Shown one piece after another: positions 62,476 to 64,000 of a DNA stretch of 64,000 nucleotides. Position 1 is the first letter of the stretch; the number at the start of each line of letters is the position of its first letter. Made by a program: the position numbers and the translations under genes. The notes under the pieces were generated by a model. The model was not told where the DNA came from and did not search any database. It saw only the letters and a list, made by a program, of their open reading frames with translations. Source of the stretch: Dorea longicatena. Its GTDB lineage: Bacteria > Bacillota > Clostridia > Lachnospirales > Lachnospiraceae. The stretch lies in contig NZ_CP100126.1 of NCBI RefSeq assembly GCF_024168045.1, positions 823,501 through 887,500 on the forward strand, in the 5' to 3' direction.

Positions 62476-62500
62476 AAAGCCCGTAAGGGCTTTTTTTCTT
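62476..62500 (+). terminator. terminator of the EF-G-like gene
   Basis: AAAGCCC (62476-62482) pairs with GGGCTTT (62487-62493), tetraloop GTAA, followed by TTTTTCTT. Confidence 0.9.
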
Positions 62501-62587
62501 GAAACAAAGATGCTATAATCTCTTGTATTAAAATACCGGTATCTTGATGACAAAAAAGATATGCGTGGATAATTGTGAGGTCAGGGA

Positions 62588-63943
62588 ATGAAAATTGTGA
62601 TTATTGGGGATGGAAAAGTTGGTCATAAATTGACAACCCAGCTGTCCGAAGAAAATTATGATGTGGTTTTGATTGATCAAAATGAGGGGAAATTAAAAGA
62701 AGCAGTGAATGAACTTGATATTTTCTGTATTACAGGAAATGGAGCAGATGTAGAGGTGCAGAGACAGGCGGATGTACCGCATGCGGATCTTGTGATTGCC
62801 TGTGCATCCACAGATGAACTTAACATGTTGAGCTGTCTGCTGGCTAAGCGATTAGGTGCCAGACATACGATCGCACGTGTAAGAAATCCAATCTATTACC
62901 GACAGATCGATCTGTTGAAAGAGGATCTTCATCTGAGTATGGCGGTTAATCCGGAACGTGCGGCGGCAAATGAGATATCCAGAGTACTGCTTTTCCCGGA
63001 GACAAGTAAAGTAGAGACATTCATGAAGGGACGTGTAGAACTGGTAGAATTTGTCGTAAGGGAGAACAGTGCACTTGCAGGGCTTTCTCTTGCGGAAGTA
63101 TACCGGAAGTTCCAGATTAAAATCCTGGTATGTGCAGTAAAAAGAGGAAAAGAGATCTATATTCCGGATGGAAATTTTGTTCTGGAAAAAGGAGATAAGA
63201 TGCATATCGTTGCCGCGCATCAGAATCTGAAGTCATTTTTCAGGGCACTGGGTCATCGAAATGCAAAAGTAAAAAAAGTATTGATCTGTGGAGGTGGACA
63301 TGTATGCTTTTATCTGGCAATGCAGTTGCTGCAGGTCGGCATGCAGGTAAAGATCATAGAACAGAATATAAAGAGATGTGAAGAACTTTGTGAGCTTCTT
63401 CCCAAAGCAACGATTATTAACGGAGATGCTGCAGATCATGAACTTCTTGTAGAAGAAGGGATCAATGAAGCAGATGCATTGATCGCATTGACCGGAATGG
63501 ATGAAGAGAATATTATTATGGCATTGTTTGCAAAGCTGCAGGGTGTTAATAAAATTGTGGCAAAAGTAAATGAAGATTCCCGTGCACAGATGGTAGAGGG
63601 ACTGGGAATTGACTCTATTGTGTCAGCAAAAAGTGCGACCGCAGATGCGATCATAAGTTATGTAAGAGCAAGAAATGAATCTGCAAGTAATGCAAACGTA
63701 GAATCCATGTATCAGCTTTTGGGTGGTAAAGTAGAAGCACTTGAGTTCATTGTGAAATGTGAATGCAGTTTTACGAATGTACCGCTCCGTGAATTGCGGA
63801 CAAAGAAAAATAATCTGATTGCCTGTATTGGAAGAAAAAGACGGATTATTATCCCGAATGGTGAAGATCACCTGGAAGTAGGGGACAGCGTAGTAGTTGT
63901 TACAATGGATCATGTGGATAAGTTCAGCGATATCCTGGAATAA
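62588..63943 (+). CDS. trkA: Trk potassium uptake system, NAD-binding subunit TrkA
   Basis: 451 residues with two tandem RCK modules. The first Rossmann core is MKIVIIGDGKVGHKLTTQLS with GNGADVEVQRQADVPHADLVIACASTDELNMLSC and a TrkA-C domain near 135-215. The second core is KKVLICGGGHVCFYLAMQLLQVGMQVKIIEQN with INGDAADHELLVEEGINEADALIALTGMDEEN and a second TrkA-C near 365-450. It gates the TrkH channel in response to nucleotides. trkH starts 31 bp downstream, the usual Firmicute order. Confidence 0.95.
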   Translation: MKIVIIGDGKVGHKLTTQLSEENYDVVLIDQNEGKLKEAVNELDIFCITGNGADVEVQRQADVPHADLVIACASTDELNMLSCLLAKRLGARHTIARVRNPIYYRQIDLLKEDLHLSMAVNPERAAANEISRVLLFPETSKVETFMKGRVELVEFVVRENSALAGLSLAEVYRKFQIKILVCAVKRGKEIYIPDGNFVLEKGDKMHIVAAHQNLKSFFRALGHRNAKVKKVLICGGGHVCFYLAMQLLQVGMQVKIIEQNIKRCEELCELLPKATIINGDAADHELLVEEGINEADALIALTGMDEENIIMALFAKLQGVNKIVAKVNEDSRAQMVEGLGIDSIVSAKSATADAIISYVRARNESASNANVESMYQLLGGKVEALEFIVKCECSFTNVPLRELRTKKNNLIACIGRKRRIIIPNGEDHLEVGDSVVVVTMDHVDKFSDILE

Positions 63944-63973
63944 TATACAGAATAAGGAGACGGACAAAAAGTT

Positions 63974-64000
63974 ATGAATACAAAAATAGTAAGATATATT
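63974..64000 (+). CDS. trkH: start of a TrkH-type potassium channel subunit (3' truncated by window)
   Basis: Only nine codons are visible (MNTKIVRYI). They are preceded by AAGGAG about 14 bases upstream and follow trkA, whose partner is normally encoded next. The N-terminus resembles Clostridia TrkH proteins. The assignment rests mostly on context. Confidence 0.6.

Overview
The window reads as chromosomal DNA of a Gram-positive, anaerobic, gut-type Firmicute, most likely a Lachnospiraceae member (Mediterraneibacter / [Ruminococcus] / Dorea / Blautia neighbourhood). The support is protein families and gene order (DUF6465-type Lys/Ala-rich protein, NiaR, ATP-type PckA, anaerobic CbiD/CbiG corrin pathway, T-box on pheST), A+G-rich coding strands, strong AGGAGG-type ribosome binding sites and frequent TTG/GTG starts. 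The species call is inference.

Layout. 1-1.2 kb: 3' end of a P-II domain (probably the tail of an ammonium transporter), tmRNA, and REP-like hairpins. 1.2-7.4 kb: EamA transporter, an OmpR/VanS-type two-component pair, and a MacB/FtsX-type ABC transporter behind a promoter-operator. 7.4-11 kb: nadB-nadC-niaR and a cytidylate-kinase-like protein. 11-15 kb: a heavy-metal permease, a very basic DUF6465 protein, a membrane protein with an acidic tail, and a PHP phosphoesterase. 15-20.3 kb: leuCD-thrC and pckA. 20.3-20.6 kb: a probable 6S RNA. 20.6-29.6 kb: SpoIID-like, YihY, T-box/pheST, sppA, an RDD protein and queA. 29.6-45.6 kb: a nearly continuous anaerobic cobalamin cluster (cbiD, F, G, H, a cbiJ-E-T fusion, cbiA, cobT, cobU, cobS, a degenerate cobU paralogue, cobC, cbiB, a FeoA-like gene, cobD, cbiP/cobQ, cbiC) ending in a LysR regulator. 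46.6-50 kb: MetE-like protein, DUF1275 protein, a minus-strand LysR, and an HPr/Crh-like protein. 50.1-57 kb: a cobalamin riboswitch driving a large secreted repeat protein, a lipoprotein binding protein, a FecCD/BtuC permease and an ATPase. 57.03-57.66 kb: a gene-free block of crossing inverted repeats bounded by a 20-bp inverted repeat. 57.6-60 kb: tyrA-aroA (minus). 60.3-64 kb: EF-G-like GTPase, trkA and the start of trkH.

How the genes fit together. The centre of the window is corrinoid metabolism. The 29.9-45.6 kb cluster makes the corrin ring from cobalt-precorrin stages onward, amidates it and builds the lower-ligand loop. Not in the window are cbiL, cbiK/X, cbiMNQO, cobA/btuR adenosyltransferase and bluB. 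The 50-57 kb operon should take up finished corrinoids. Only the uptake operon shows a B12 riboswitch; the biosynthetic cluster has a plain promoter and a hairpin.

The most unusual objects are (i) the riboswitch-controlled ~1047-residue exported protein, which joins two kinds of repeated beta-type domain to the N-terminal lobe only of the binding protein encoded next door, and (ii) the 57.03-57.66 kb element, whose outer repeats contain the stop codons of both flanking convergent genes. Smaller surprises are a 5'-truncated SodC relic after queA, a 41-bp near-repeat in front of cbiF and cbiC, a 170-bp out-of-frame cobC/cbiB overlap, a CobU paralogue with a broken P-loop, an EF-G homologue with a degenerate G4 motif, and an HPr homologue without the active-site histidine.
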